A DNA stretch of 46,591 nt from Kiritimatiellia bacterium (GTDB lineage: Bacteria > Verrucomicrobiota > Kiritimatiellia > RFP12 > UBA1067), in NCBI GenBank assembly GCA_017459225.1, contig JAFUDL010000537.1, positions 1 to 46,591 of the forward strand, written 5' to 3'. This document shows, piece by piece, positions 8,331 through 16,687 of this stretch; within the stretch, counting starts at the first letter, position 1; each line of letters begins with the position of its first letter. The position numbers and the translations under genes are program-made. The notes beneath the pieces are model-generated. The model saw nothing but the letters and a program-made list of their open reading frames with translations. It had not been told where the DNA came from and did no database searches.

Positions 8331-9244
8331 TTCGATAGGGTGTTTGGCCCTTGCTTCTTCTGAGCCTCTTGCTTCCATTGTCCTTCTAATTGCTTTTCTA
8401 TCTTCCGTGTTCTCTCCGTATATATGCGTTCCCTCGCCTTGCGCTTTTCTCCTTCGATGCTATATCGGATTTCCAACTCCTTCATTTTCCTGAGCCTGTC
8501 GCGCTCTTCACGAGAATATCTTATCTGGCTTGCGGAACATCCGGCATTGGCTAACTTTACGTACTGCGCGTCGGTGACGTACCTCGACTCGCAGGCTGCG
8601 TCCGCTATAGGATTGCGCTCCCCTTCTTTAAGAGTCTTCTTGTGTTCGACGGCTTGGTTGACGATCCACTCAAAATCCGCATTAGACACGGCGAGTTGTT
8701 TGGCGACGTGGCAAAGATCCGGCAGCATGGACGGATCCTTTCTAATGGCGGCGAGGATGCGCGCGGCCTGCTTCGACGTAAGGTCTTCACGTTTCTTGTC
8801 TTTAAGCGCCCTTCCCAGCGACTCGCGCTGAATTGTATTTGTCGGCGACAGATAACGCTCGTCATTCAGGGCTTCGTCAAGGTGGTTAAAGGCGAGGTCA
8901 TAGGACTTCGCCCTCTCTCTTTGCATTCGCCTTTCGGGAGCACGCTCTATGTACTTGTAACAGTCGTACGGCATCCACAAGATGTCGTATGCAGGTGCCA
9001 CAACGCACATCTCGGTTTCATTGATTACAAACCCTACTGGCCAGGTCACAAGGCTGACGCATAGGTAACTGCCCAATGTAGGGAGGAATGGCCAGTATCT
9101 ATAGTTGTTATCGAGGTTCCACAGGGCCCTCGTCGAATTGAAGAACTCACCTCTCCTTGTCTCAAACATATAGCATCCGCCCGACATCGAACAGCAAACG
9201 ATGACAAGCAATGTCTTTGCGAATGTCTTTAGTTTGTCCATCAT
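8315..9244 (-). CDS. Lipoprotein, YceK/YidQ-like N-terminal part with charged coiled-coil tail
   Basis: The product (309 aa from the ATG at 9244) has a hydrophobic N-terminus ending in a lipobox SMSGGC, so it is probably lipidated. The next 90 residues (TRALWNL...LPTLGSYLCVSLVTWPVGFVINETEMC...PYDCYKYI) resemble the small YceK/YidQ outer-membrane lipoprotein fold of unknown function. The C-terminal half is rich in Lys, Arg and Glu and looks helical or coiled-coil. A TTG at 9256 and a second ATG at 9241 are alternative starts. It follows the GH89-like gene with 8 bases between them, last in a four-gene operon. Its last codons lie in the ATTGTTCACAA repeat, so the C-terminus may be shaped by repeat invasion. 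Confidence 0.65.
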   Translation of the reverse strand: MMDKLKTFAKTLLVIVCCSMSGGCYMFETRRGEFFNSTRALWNLDNNYRYWPFLPTLGSYLCVSLVTWPVGFVINETEMCVVAPAYDILWMPYDCYKYIERAPERRMQRERAKSYDLAFNHLDEALNDERYLSPTNTIQRESLGRALKDKKREDLTSKQAARILAAIRKDPSMLPDLCHVAKQLAVSNADFEWIVNQAVEHKKTLKEGERNPIADAACESRYVTDAQYVKLANAGCSASQIRYSREERDRLRKMKELEIRYSIEGEKRKARERIYTERTRKIEKQLEGQWKQEAQKKQGPNTLSNIVHK

Positions 9245-9252
9245 GGGGTTAC

Positions 9253-11454
9253 TCAATTGCCAAGGAGCGCGGCGATTTCGCGGAGGGTGCGGTGGAAGTT
9301 TTCTTCGGTGCGCGGAAGCGTTGGCGCGAGAGATGCGAGAGGCTTCGCCTTGAGCGCGAGGCGCTCCTTCTCCGCATTGACCTTTATGGCGGCTTTGCGG
9401 TTGCCTGCGGAAACGGCCTTAGCGAGATTTTCCGCCACTGCCTTCACGTGCGGTGCGTACCAGTGGCGCGCAAGCTCGTACTGGTGGCTGCGGCAGTAGC
9501 CGCAAGACGAGTTCTCGAAGAGCGTCTTCTCGAATAGCGGATTGCGGATCTTCTCAACGGCGTCGAGGCGCCGGTACGACTCCCACAGCGAATAGTCCGT
9601 GTGAAGCGCAAGGATGTCCGCCATCCTGTCGCAGAGCGCGGCGATACGATTCGCGCTGGCAACAAGGTCAGCGGGAGAGTTGTTTCCGTTCCCGGCGGAC
9701 TTTCTCCATTTGGCGAGGTCGCAGCCGAACTGCCACACGTGCAGGGCGATTGCACGGTCGAGGACCATGCGCGCGATGTCGATGGCGTCGCGCTGCACGA
9801 GTGGATCGTTCCACGGAACGCGTTGCAGAATCTCAAACGCAACCTTCGCCGCGGAGACGGGCTTCTCCCATTTCCCGATCAGCCCTCCAAGAACGTCGGT
9901 GTTGACCTCGCCGCCTATGCCTAGCACGGCCGTTGAGTAGTTGTTCCCCCAGTCGCGCAGCCACGATGCGGGCAGCACGGCCTTCCACGCGGCCTTCATC
10001 GCCTCTGCGTTCGCACCGTAGCGGCTCGCGCAGAACTCGTCCAGCACCTCGCCGTGCGGAATCGGCTTGTCGGCCCAGGCGTTCGCCGTGAAGAAGCGGA
10101 GCAAGAGCGTGTCGGTGTGGCTCGACTCCGGCCAGAATATGTAGCCCTTGCAGAAGGGATCGTTCTGGACGAGCTTCTGCCGCTTTTCAATGAGCGGATA
10201 GTTCGCGCGCGCGTCGAGCGCCTTTTCGTAGGCGAGGAAGATGGAGTATGTGTATGGGAACTTGCCGATGACGTCCCAGTTGGTGAAGATGCGGTTGTCG
10301 CGGGAAGACGGATAGTCGGCCTCGTAGTCCCAGAGGATAACGCGGTCCTTGTCGAGGGTCTTGAAGTATTCCCGCACCTCCTCGGCCTTCCAGGTGTGGT
10401 AGAAGTCCCAGCCGGCAAGCAGCAGTTTCGCGTCTGGGTAGTCGCGTTTGGCGATGTCGAGGAAGCGGTCGAGCGTCTTCACCTTGAGGTCGAAGTTGGC
10501 CTTGCGGTCCTTGTAGCAGCGGCGCTCGCCGAGGCCGATGGTGTGGAGGAGGAGCGGCTTGGGCGCACCCTTGCCGTAGGCGTCGAGGGCCGTCTTCGTC
10601 AGCTTCCAGTACTCCTCGGCCCAGTCGCCCTGACGGATGTCCCACACGCGCAGATGCGGCTCCGCGTGCGTGGAGTTGGACTGCGGAAGGAACGGCGGCT
10701 TCTTCCCGACGAGGTACGAATCGGGCGTGGGCGAGTACCAGTGGGACATCGTGCCGAAGTCCTCCGGCGCCATGAGCCCCCTCTCGAACGCGTACCGGTG
10801 CAGGTCTTGCCGCAGCTTGCCCCTGAACTCCAGGCTCCAGAAGAGCGTGCGGTCGTTGTAGCCACTGTACATTCCCGGCTGCGGCTTCGACGCGTCAGGG
10901 TATGGACACGTCTCCGGAAACGCGCGCTGGAACACATCGTCCTGCCCGATGCGCAGCATGAACGTGTTGAGGCGTCGCTTTAGGAGCCAGTCGATCTCCT
11001 TCTTCCAGTCGTCGAGCCCCCATTGTTCCGCCTGGAAGCGCGTGAGGCCGCGGTGCGCGAAATAGCGGATGGCGCGGTACTCGTAGTGAGCCTCCTCGTG
11101 GACGTCGAGGTTCGAGAGGTCGATCGAGTCGCGTTTCGGCACCACGTCGCCGTCCCAGAACCAGTGGCATCCGCCGCGACGTTCGAGGAGGTCGTAGAGG
11201 CCATACCATACGCTGCGCATGTTCGAGCCTGTGATGGCGGCGCCCTTCCCCGCCGAAACGATGCTGTATGCGTCGCGGCCGCTCTTCGACACCTTAGGGT
11301 CGATTGCGAACGTGACGATCCCTTCTGGTGCGTTGCGGCCGGTGATCGCCTTGTGGTACTTGGCGAACTCCGCGTTCTGTAAATCAAATTCGCCGGCAAC
11401 CGCTGCGAGAGCGGCACCGGCGAACACTACACATAACAGTTTATTCATGTTCAT
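9253..11454 (-). CDS. Secreted GH89-like (alpha-N-acetylglucosaminidase-related) hydrolase
   Basis: The product (733 aa) begins MNMNKLLCVVFAGAALAAVAGEF, a signal peptide. The order of regions matches GH89: an N-terminal domain ending GLYDLLERRGGCHWFWDG, then a TIM-barrel entry DDWKKEIDWLLKRRLNTF with GQDDVFQRAF, comparable to the ERWEREIDWMALNGINL...GQE region of NAGLU enzymes, and a helical C-terminal domain (YGANAEAMKAAWKAVLPASW). Candidate catalytic acids lie in WDYEADY and FWPESSHTD, but I cannot assign them firmly. The closely related-looking DUF4838 group (alpha-glucuronidase-like N-domain) is an alternative. The ATG overlaps the TGA of the carrier gene (ATGA), so it is translationally coupled. 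The likely role is periplasmic release of a sugar from host or plant glycans. Confidence 0.6.
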   Translation of the reverse strand: MNMNKLLCVVFAGAALAAVAGEFDLQNAEFAKYHKAITGRNAPEGIVTFAIDPKVSKSGRDAYSIVSAGKGAAITGSNMRSVWYGLYDLLERRGGCHWFWDGDVVPKRDSIDLSNLDVHEEAHYEYRAIRYFAHRGLTRFQAEQWGLDDWKKEIDWLLKRRLNTFMLRIGQDDVFQRAFPETCPYPDASKPQPGMYSGYNDRTLFWSLEFRGKLRQDLHRYAFERGLMAPEDFGTMSHWYSPTPDSYLVGKKPPFLPQSNSTHAEPHLRVWDIRQGDWAEEYWKLTKTALDAYGKGAPKPLLLHTIGLGERRCYKDRKANFDLKVKTLDRFLDIAKRDYPDAKLLLAGWDFYHTWKAEEVREYFKTLDKDRVILWDYEADYPSSRDNRIFTNWDVIGKFPYTYSIFLAYEKALDARANYPLIEKRQKLVQNDPFCKGYIFWPESSHTDTLLLRFFTANAWADKPIPHGEVLDEFCASRYGANAEAMKAAWKAVLPASWLRDWGNNYSTAVLGIGGEVNTDVLGGLIGKWEKPVSAAKVAFEILQRVPWNDPLVQRDAIDIARMVLDRAIALHVWQFGCDLAKWRKSAGNGNNSPADLVASANRIAALCDRMADILALHTDYSLWESYRRLDAVEKIRNPLFEKTLFENSSCGYCRSHQYELARHWYAPHVKAVAENLAKAVSAGNRKAAIKVNAEKERLALKAKPLASLAPTLPRTEENFHRTLREIAALLGN

Positions 11455-12917
11455 TTGGCTGGAGTGGTTGGTTGTACGTTCTGTACAGTTGCCGCCTTCG
11501 GGGCGGCTTCGATGCCTGCGGGCTTCGGCACCGGCATAATGAGCAGCATCAGCCAGGCGACGATTCCTGTGACCAGTCCCACCATCGCGCCGATCTTGAT
11601 CCAGTCGCTGAACTTTATGGGATGCTGGCCGTGCTTTTCGAGAAGGCCGGAGGCGACGATGTTGGCGGTGGAGCCCACCACGGTGATGTTGCCGCCGTAG
11701 CACGCGCCGAAGAGAAGCGCCCACCAGAGCACGGAGTACTCCGACGACATCTTCATCAGCTCCTGAACGACCGGGGTGAAGGACGCCACGAACACGATGT
11801 TGTCCACGAACGCAGAGCCCAGCGAGGAGATCAGCACCACGAGCGGGATCATTCCCGTGGGACCGCCCTTCACGTGCTGCGTGAGCGTTGTGGCGAGGTT
11901 GGCCGTGATGCCGTTCGTGCTGAGCGAGGCCGAGATGGAGAATAGCAGCATGAAGAAGAGCAGAGTCCACCACTCCACGTCGTGCTCCACGTACTGGCGG
12001 GCGCGCGACGGGCGCAGAATCATCAGAAGGCCCGCCATCACGAGCGGCGTCATGATGAGGAACGCGTTGTGGTTCTCGGCGCCCGTGAGCCCGAGCAGTC
12101 CCTCGATCTGGTGGTGGAAGGCGATCACCACCACGGTGGTGAGAAGCACGGCGAGACCGGCCTTGTAGGGTATCTTCGCGGTCGGGCCGAGGCCCGTCTT
12201 GCGGTGGGCCTCCATCGCCTGCGACATCGCATGGATATCCTTGCGGAACCAGAAGAGCGTGATCAGGAACGTGCACACGAGCGCCGCGAACGCCACGGGG
12301 GTTGCGCCAACGAGGAACTGCGAGAACGTGAAGCCGGCCTTGTTGCCGATGAAGATTCCCACGGGATTGCCTAGCATCGTTGCGGACGAGCCTATGTTGG
12401 TGGCCATCACGGCTATGAGCACGAACGGGTGCGGCCTGAGCTTCAGCGTCTCGCACACCTGGAAGACGAGGGCAAGCACCACGACGATGGACGACACTTC
12501 GTCCACGACCGACGCCATCACCGCCGAAAGCAGGCAGAGTATCGCGGTGAAGGATACGCCCGTCATCTTCTTCCTGCTGATGATGAGCTGGATCACCCAT
12601 GTGAGGAAGCCGAGGTCTTTCAGCACGCCCACGATGATCATCATGCCGACAAGGAAGAGGATGATGTCCAGCTCCGTGCCTACAAGCATCTGCCGCAGCG
12701 ACATCGCCTTGCAGCCCACGAGCAGCGCCACGCCTATGAACGCCACGCCCACGCGGCGCTCCCAGAATAGGAGCGTGGTGGAGATGACGGCCGAGAACAC
12801 GGCGAGCGTGAGCGCCTGCGTGGCGTTCGTGGCAAGCCCCGCCTCGAGCCCGCCGAACGTCACGCCGCAGACGATGAGAAGTTGAAGGATGAACTTAGGG
12901 TTGAAGAACTTTTTCAT
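11451..12917 (-). CDS. SLC13/ArsB/NhaD-type ion transporter
   Basis: A polytopic inner-membrane protein (488 aa) with roughly 11-12 hydrophobic segments. The duplicated ion-transporter layout is visible: ELDIILFLVGMMIIVGVL in the first half with SVVDEVSSIVVVLAL and ATNIGSSATMLGNPVGI, and a second half with SLGSAFVDNIVFVASF and GNITVVGSTANI. The two re-entrant hairpin motifs (NIGSSATMLGNP and GGNITVVGSTAN) are typical of the IT superfamily (ArsB, NhaD, CitM, DASS). The exact substrate (Na+/H+ exchange, arsenite or dicarboxylate) is not decidable from sequence. It sits 9 bases downstream of a PTS EIIA-CBS regulator and overlaps the next gene, so its activity may be controlled by phosphorylation state and nucleotides. 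Confidence 0.8.
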   Translation of the reverse strand: MKKFFNPKFILQLLIVCGVTFGGLEAGLATNATQALTLAVFSAVISTTLLFWERRVGVAFIGVALLVGCKAMSLRQMLVGTELDIILFLVGMMIIVGVLKDLGFLTWVIQLIISRKKMTGVSFTAILCLLSAVMASVVDEVSSIVVVLALVFQVCETLKLRPHPFVLIAVMATNIGSSATMLGNPVGIFIGNKAGFTFSQFLVGATPVAFAALVCTFLITLFWFRKDIHAMSQAMEAHRKTGLGPTAKIPYKAGLAVLLTTVVVIAFHHQIEGLLGLTGAENHNAFLIMTPLVMAGLLMILRPSRARQYVEHDVEWWTLLFFMLLFSISASLSTNGITANLATTLTQHVKGGPTGMIPLVVLISSLGSAFVDNIVFVASFTPVVQELMKMSSEYSVLWWALLFGACYGGNITVVGSTANIVASGLLEKHGQHPIKFSDWIKIGAMVGLVTGIVAWLMLLIMPVPKPAGIEAAPKAATVQNVQPTTPAK

Positions 12918-12926
12918 GACGCCCGA

Positions 12927-13847
12927 TCACTCTCTGAATATCTTGTTGAGGAATTCCGTCAGCTTCACAATGCCCACGAGGCGGCCTTCGTCGCGCACGT
13001 AGCACTTGGAGCTCTTGTGCTTCATCATCTCGCAGGAGACCTGCACGGCGGGGCTGCCTGGGGAGACGACGGGATATCTTTCGTCCATTATCGTGGTGAG
13101 CGGCGTGTTGTGCTCGTTGTCGAGAACCTGCGCGAACGGCTCGAAGTCGAGAATGGAGGAATAGTCGTCCATCCAGAGGAAGTGCTCGGGGATGCAGGCG
13201 CGCAGCAGCTTGTCGGCGCGCACCACGCCCTTGAGGTTTCCGGCGGCGTCGGTCACGGGCAGTTCAGAGACATGCTCCGATATGAGGGCGCTTATGCATG
13301 TCTGGAGAGTGCCGTCCTCCGGAAGAGCCCTGAAGTCGTTCGTCATTATGTCCGCCGCCGTGAGGAACCTGGGGAGATACGCCTTGCCGCTCTCGAGGAA
13401 GCGGAACACCTCTCCGGCGCTCATCATTCCTGCGAGCAGCTTGAGGTCCGCCGGATCGTCAAGCATGGTTCCAAGCACCCGAAGCACCTTCAGGTACAGC
13501 GCCGGGTCGTCGCGCGGGATGAGCATGAGGAACACTACATGCACCCTGCCTTCGCCTTCGCCGGACCATTCGACGCCGCGCTCGCTGGTGGCTACCGCGG
13601 CATACGGCCGCTTCAGCCCGTCTATGCGCGCGTGCGGCACGGCAAGGCCGTCTATGATGACGGTTGAACCGCACGCCTCGCGGTCGAGGACGCTCTTCGC
13701 TAGCTCGTCCCCGCTAGGGAGCCCATGACGCTCGGCAAGCCCGGTCACGAGCCTCCGCACGATATCGTCGCGCGACACCTCGCCGCACTGCGGCAACACG
13801 TCCTCCAAACCGAAGAACGCAGTAAGTTTTAATTCTTCTTGTTTCAC
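12927..13847 (-). CDS. PTS EIIA (fructose/nitrogen type) fused to two CBS domains
   Basis: The product (306 aa) combines an N-terminal EIIA domain of the mannitol/fructose/Ntr type (residues about 1-150) with a CBS pair (about 165-305). The phosphorylatable His lies in GLAVPHAR near residue 72, the usual position. The CBS pair starts at TAADIMTNDFRAL and ends GRLVGIVKLTEFL, and would bind adenine nucleotides. No membrane EIIB/EIIC partner is nearby, so this is a regulatory rather than transport EIIA. It is first in the operon with an ion carrier, suggesting that it senses PTS phosphorylation and energy charge to control the carrier. The start is GTG at 13847, 8 bases after TATACT. Confidence 0.85.
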   Translation of the reverse strand: MKQEELKLTAFFGLEDVLPQCGEVSRDDIVRRLVTGLAERHGLPSGDELAKSVLDREACGSTVIIDGLAVPHARIDGLKRPYAAVATSERGVEWSGEGEGRVHVVFLMLIPRDDPALYLKVLRVLGTMLDDPADLKLLAGMMSAGEVFRFLESGKAYLPRFLTAADIMTNDFRALPEDGTLQTCISALISEHVSELPVTDAAGNLKGVVRADKLLRACIPEHFLWMDDYSSILDFEPFAQVLDNEHNTPLTTIMDERYPVVSPGSPAVQVSCEMMKHKSSKCYVRDEGRLVGIVKLTEFLNKIFRE

Positions 13848-13855
13848 GGCAGAAT

Positions 13856-13861
13856 AGTATA
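13856..13861 (-). promoter_or_regulatory. -10 box TATACT of the EIIA-CBS operon
   Basis: TATACT on the minus strand lies 8 bases before the GTG start at 13847. No ribosome-binding site lies between. Confidence 0.55.
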
Positions 13862-13891
13862 CCGCTTTTACCTTTTATGTGCAATGGGAAA

Positions 13892-13993
13892 GTGGAAATG
13901 TTGCCAGTGTTGCCAATATCCAGTTCCAATGACCAATTGTGCATTGGCAACATTGGAACTGGCAACACTTTCACATTGGCAACATTCACAACC
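13892..13993. repeat. TTGCCAATGTT-type repeats with an 11-bp-arm hairpin
   Basis: The gap between mnmG and the EIIA-CBS gene is filled with variants of AATGTTGCCAAT and their complements. CCAGTTCCAAT (13920-13930) and ATTGGAACTGG (13952-13962) form a perfect inverted repeat. A 17-base word (13892-13908, GTGGAAATGTTGCCAGT) recurs exactly at 18262-18278 on the other side of the putative origin. Confidence 0.7.
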
Positions 13994-14024
13994 GACAACT
14001 GAAGATGTGTTAATTGACGCATAA

Positions 14025-16634
14025 CTATATATGGCCACGTTTGATGATGATTGCAAGAACAGCAATGTCTGCAGGATTGACGCCTGGGATGCGTGAAGCC
14101 TGCGCAAGCGTCTCGGGCTTGTAGCGTTTCAGCTTCTCCCGGCTTTCATAACGCACGGCAGTGCATTTGTCGAGATCAAGCCAAGCGGGGAAGGAAATCT
14201 CCTCGTCACGTTTCGCCCGTGCGGCGGCAGCCTCCTCGCGCGTTATGTAGCCCGCATACCGGGCGCGTATCGACAACTGCTCAAGAACTTCTGGCGGGAT
14301 TTTGCATGCTGCGGAATCCTTACCCACCTTCTCACTCACATGTTCATTGCAATTAGCCGGGTCCGTTGCATTGCTCGCGCTATTACTTTCACCTATTTCA
14401 CAAAGGCGTTCTCGTCCATGTACTCCCGTCGCGACATCTACCTCTAGGTCATGCCCTTCATGCCCTGATGGTGGCCTTGCGGTCAACTGCTTGAGAAGCT
14501 TTGGCGACGACTCGATTTCATCGATCATCTGCTGAAAGCGGTGCGTTTCGGCGCGGATGTCGGAAGGGAGCACGCCAATGCGGTCGGCAGCGTTCGATAG
14601 GCGGTAGCGCGCATTGTCCTGGCGCAGTATCAGGCGACGCTCTGCTCGGCTTGTGAACATGCGGTATGGTTCGTCCGTACCTTTGGTGACGAGATCGTCA
14701 ATCAAGACGCCGATGTAGGCATCCTGCCGACTTAGCACGAGCGGAGCCTCGCCCTTCACGGCAAATGCGGCGTTGATTCCGGCCATGATGCCCTGAGCGG
14801 CGGCCTCTTCGTAGCCAGTGGTGCCGTTTACCTGTCCGGCGAAGTAGAGTCCGCTAATCCGCTTCGACTCTAGCGTATGCTTCAATTCGCGCGCGTCAAT
14901 GCCATCGTATTCGATTGCGTAGGCGTAGGCGAGAAACTCAGCATGCTCTAGACCGGGAACGGAATGGACAAGACGTTCCTGGACATCTCGTGGCAGGCTG
15001 TTCGAGAGACCGTTGGGATATATGATCGTTCCGGCCCTGTCTTCGGGTTCTAGCATTACATGGTGGCCAGGCGCGTCAGGGAAGCGGACAATCTTGTCCT
15101 CAATCGATGGACAGTATCTCACGCCCGTCCCGCTTATCGCCCCTCCGTAAAGCGCACTTCGGTCCAGATTCGAGCGAATGATTTCGTGTGTTTCCGCTGT
15201 TGTGCGTGTTGCCCAACAGGACATCTTCGGCTCGTTCAACGGCCATGGAGCCCTTTCTTGTGCCCACACATCATCGTCCGAAGAATGTTCATTAGTCTGT
15301 TTCCACGTGGAAACATTGTTCTTCAAGGCGGCATTTTGAACGTCCGTGATGCCGTGTTCTACGGCTGTAGTGGCGTCGTTCTTGGTCGGCTGCTCATCAT
15401 TACAATCGCCACACGCACCACGCTGGCCCCAAAAATCCGTTCCGCCGCCCGTCCGCATATCCACGGGACAACCACACCCGCCAGCTGCGCCCTTACCTTC
15501 ATCCTGTTTCCACGTGGAAACAGTCCCGCCCGAAGACCTACCCGCGCCACAGACATCACAACAATCTTCGCAACCCTCTGGCCGGGGCACATTCTGGGCG
15601 TGCAATCCGTCCGCACGTTTCCACGTGGAAACGTCGGCCTCAGGAGCAGCTGAAGAATCTGGTAATGGGTAATCGTGCGTTATATTTTCGTTATGCGTCA
15701 TAATTTCCGCGTTCAGACGATCTTGTTTCCACGTGGAAACGCACTTTTCGGGTTGTTGGACGCCGCGGTCGGTCTGTTTCCACGTGGAAACGCCGCCCTT
15801 ATCGTGTCCGATTCGCCCTGGAGTGACCGCCGCGCACAATGCGGCGGCATCACGGTATGGGAATCTTAGGCCTTCTACATGGGCATCATCTTCGCGTTTC
15901 CACGTGGAAACAGACTTGAGCAGCGCCCGTGTGCGTAGCGAAAAGTAGGGAGGATGGGCTTCAGCTGGGTGTTCGACAGTCTTGGAGAAGTCGATGGATG
16001 ACGCTTTGAGGCGCGGTGGAGTGCCTGTCTTTAGGCGGATCAGCGTGAATCCAAGGCGTTCAAGCGATGCGCTAAGCTGATCAACGGCGGGGCGTCCATC
16101 GCCGCCAGAAGGTTTCGCGTCGCGTCCGATGAAGATGCGTCCGCGAAGGGATGTGCCTGTCGTGAGAATGACGGCGCGAGCGGGGATGAAGCCATGTGCA
16201 GATGTTGTCACACCGATTGTCTGAACATGCCTTTCGGCGTCAAGAGGAGTCGTCTGAATCTCTACAACTGCATCTTCGAGCACCTCGAGATTGGTCTGTG
16301 AGGCAATTACGCGCTGCATTCTGAGGGTGTATTCTGCCTTGTCGCATTGAGCGCGTGTGGCCTGCACAGCGGGTCCGCGGCTAGTGTTTAGCGTCTTTTC
16401 CTGAAGGGCGGTGAGGTCGGCGTTGAAGCCCATTTCGCCGCCAAGAGAGTCCAGCTCAAACACCAGGTGGCTTTTGGCAAGGCCGCCGATCGAGGGATTG
16501 CATGGCATGCGGGCGATTGCCGACTTCAGGCTAGTGACGAGAAGGGTGGGCACGCCCATTCGCGCAGCTATGAGAGCTGCCTCTGCACCGGCATGTCCAC
16601 CTCCGACTACAATTATCTCTGGCTTAAAGTTCAT
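14025..16634 (-). CDS. mnmG: tRNA uridine 5-carboxymethylaminomethyl modification enzyme MnmG with a large insertion
   Basis: MnmG with MnmE installs the cmnm5 group on wobble U34 of several tRNAs, using FAD and NADH. The FAD loop VVGGGHAGAEAA, CNPSIGGLAKSH, TSRGPAVQATRAQ, LKTGTPPRL, RYCPSIEDK, YFAGQVNGTTGYEEAAAQG and SRAERRLILRQDNA are all intact, so the core should be active. The protein is 869 aa against about 620-630 usually. The excess is mainly one insertion at residues about 237-467, between PPYFSLRTR and ETHEIIRSNLDRS. It is low-complexity, with six VSTWK[Q/R] peptides (starting at 242, 282, 299, 335, 372, 441) and several Cys clusters. A smaller expansion of about 40 residues lies near 700-770. 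The VSTWK codons are six identical parS-like palindromes. The ATG at 16634 is preferred over 16643, which touches the -10 box. Confidence 0.93.
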   Translation of the reverse strand: MNFKPEIIVVGGGHAGAEAALIAARMGVPTLLVTSLKSAIARMPCNPSIGGLAKSHLVFELDSLGGEMGFNADLTALQEKTLNTSRGPAVQATRAQCDKAEYTLRMQRVIASQTNLEVLEDAVVEIQTTPLDAERHVQTIGVTTSAHGFIPARAVILTTGTSLRGRIFIGRDAKPSGGDGRPAVDQLSASLERLGFTLIRLKTGTPPRLKASSIDFSKTVEHPAEAHPPYFSLRTRALLKSVSTWKREDDAHVEGLRFPYRDAAALCAAVTPGRIGHDKGGVSTWKQTDRGVQQPEKCVSTWKQDRLNAEIMTHNENITHDYPLPDSSAAPEADVSTWKRADGLHAQNVPRPEGCEDCCDVCGAGRSSGGTVSTWKQDEGKGAAGGCGCPVDMRTGGGTDFWGQRGACGDCNDEQPTKNDATTAVEHGITDVQNAALKNNVSTWKQTNEHSSDDDVWAQERAPWPLNEPKMSCWATRTTAETHEIIRSNLDRSALYGGAISGTGVRYCPSIEDKIVRFPDAPGHHVMLEPEDRAGTIIYPNGLSNSLPRDVQERLVHSVPGLEHAEFLAYAYAIEYDGIDARELKHTLESKRISGLYFAGQVNGTTGYEEAAAQGIMAGINAAFAVKGEAPLVLSRQDAYIGVLIDDLVTKGTDEPYRMFTSRAERRLILRQDNARYRLSNAADRIGVLPSDIRAETHRFQQMIDEIESSPKLLKQLTARPPSGHEGHDLEVDVATGVHGRERLCEIGESNSASNATDPANCNEHVSEKVGKDSAACKIPPEVLEQLSIRARYAGYITREEAAAARAKRDEEISFPAWLDLDKCTAVRYESREKLKRYKPETLAQASRIPGVNPADIAVLAIIIKRGHI
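15299..15911. repeat. parS: Six-copy parS-like palindrome cluster inside mnmG (candidate centromere)
   Basis: The perfect 16-bp palindrome GTTTCCACGTGGAAAC occurs at 15299-15314, 15506-15521, 15617-15632, 15725-15740, 15776-15791 and 15896-15911, and I found it nowhere else in the window. Centre-to-centre distances are 207, 111, 108, 51 and 120, all multiples of three, so every copy is read in the same frame as VSTWK. The CACGTG core with TTT/AAA arms resembles known ParB sites (Bacillus TGTTTCACGTGAAACA, Pseudomonas TGTTCCACGTGGAACA). Clustering next to mnmG and a putative oriC fits a ParB loading centre. parA and parB are not in the window, so the assignment is inference. Confidence 0.7.
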
Positions 16635-16643
16635 ATCGGTCAT

Positions 16644-16649
16644 AGTATA
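16644..16649 (-). promoter_or_regulatory. -10 box TATACT of mnmG
   Basis: TATACT on the minus strand is directly followed by one ATG (16643) and, 9 bases later, by a second (16634). The second fits both transcription-start spacing and the MnmG N-terminus (MNFKPEIIVVGGG). Confidence 0.5.
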
Positions 16650-16687
16650 TCACAACGAGTGCGGTTGGGGAAGAAGGGAGAGAGGGG

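Noticed and set aside
11455..12600. Upstream extension of the GH89-like frame
   Set aside because: The extension lies over the carrier gene and has no membrane or domain signal; the signal peptide starts at 11454.
15299..15911. CRISPR array
   Set aside because: Repeats are only 16 bp, spacers vary from 35 to 191 bp, and the whole stretch is an open reading frame with no cas genes.
15229..15928. Intein in MnmG
   Set aside because: No N-terminal Cys/Ser splice block, no HN-C/S/T end and no homing endonuclease motifs; the sequence is low-complexity.
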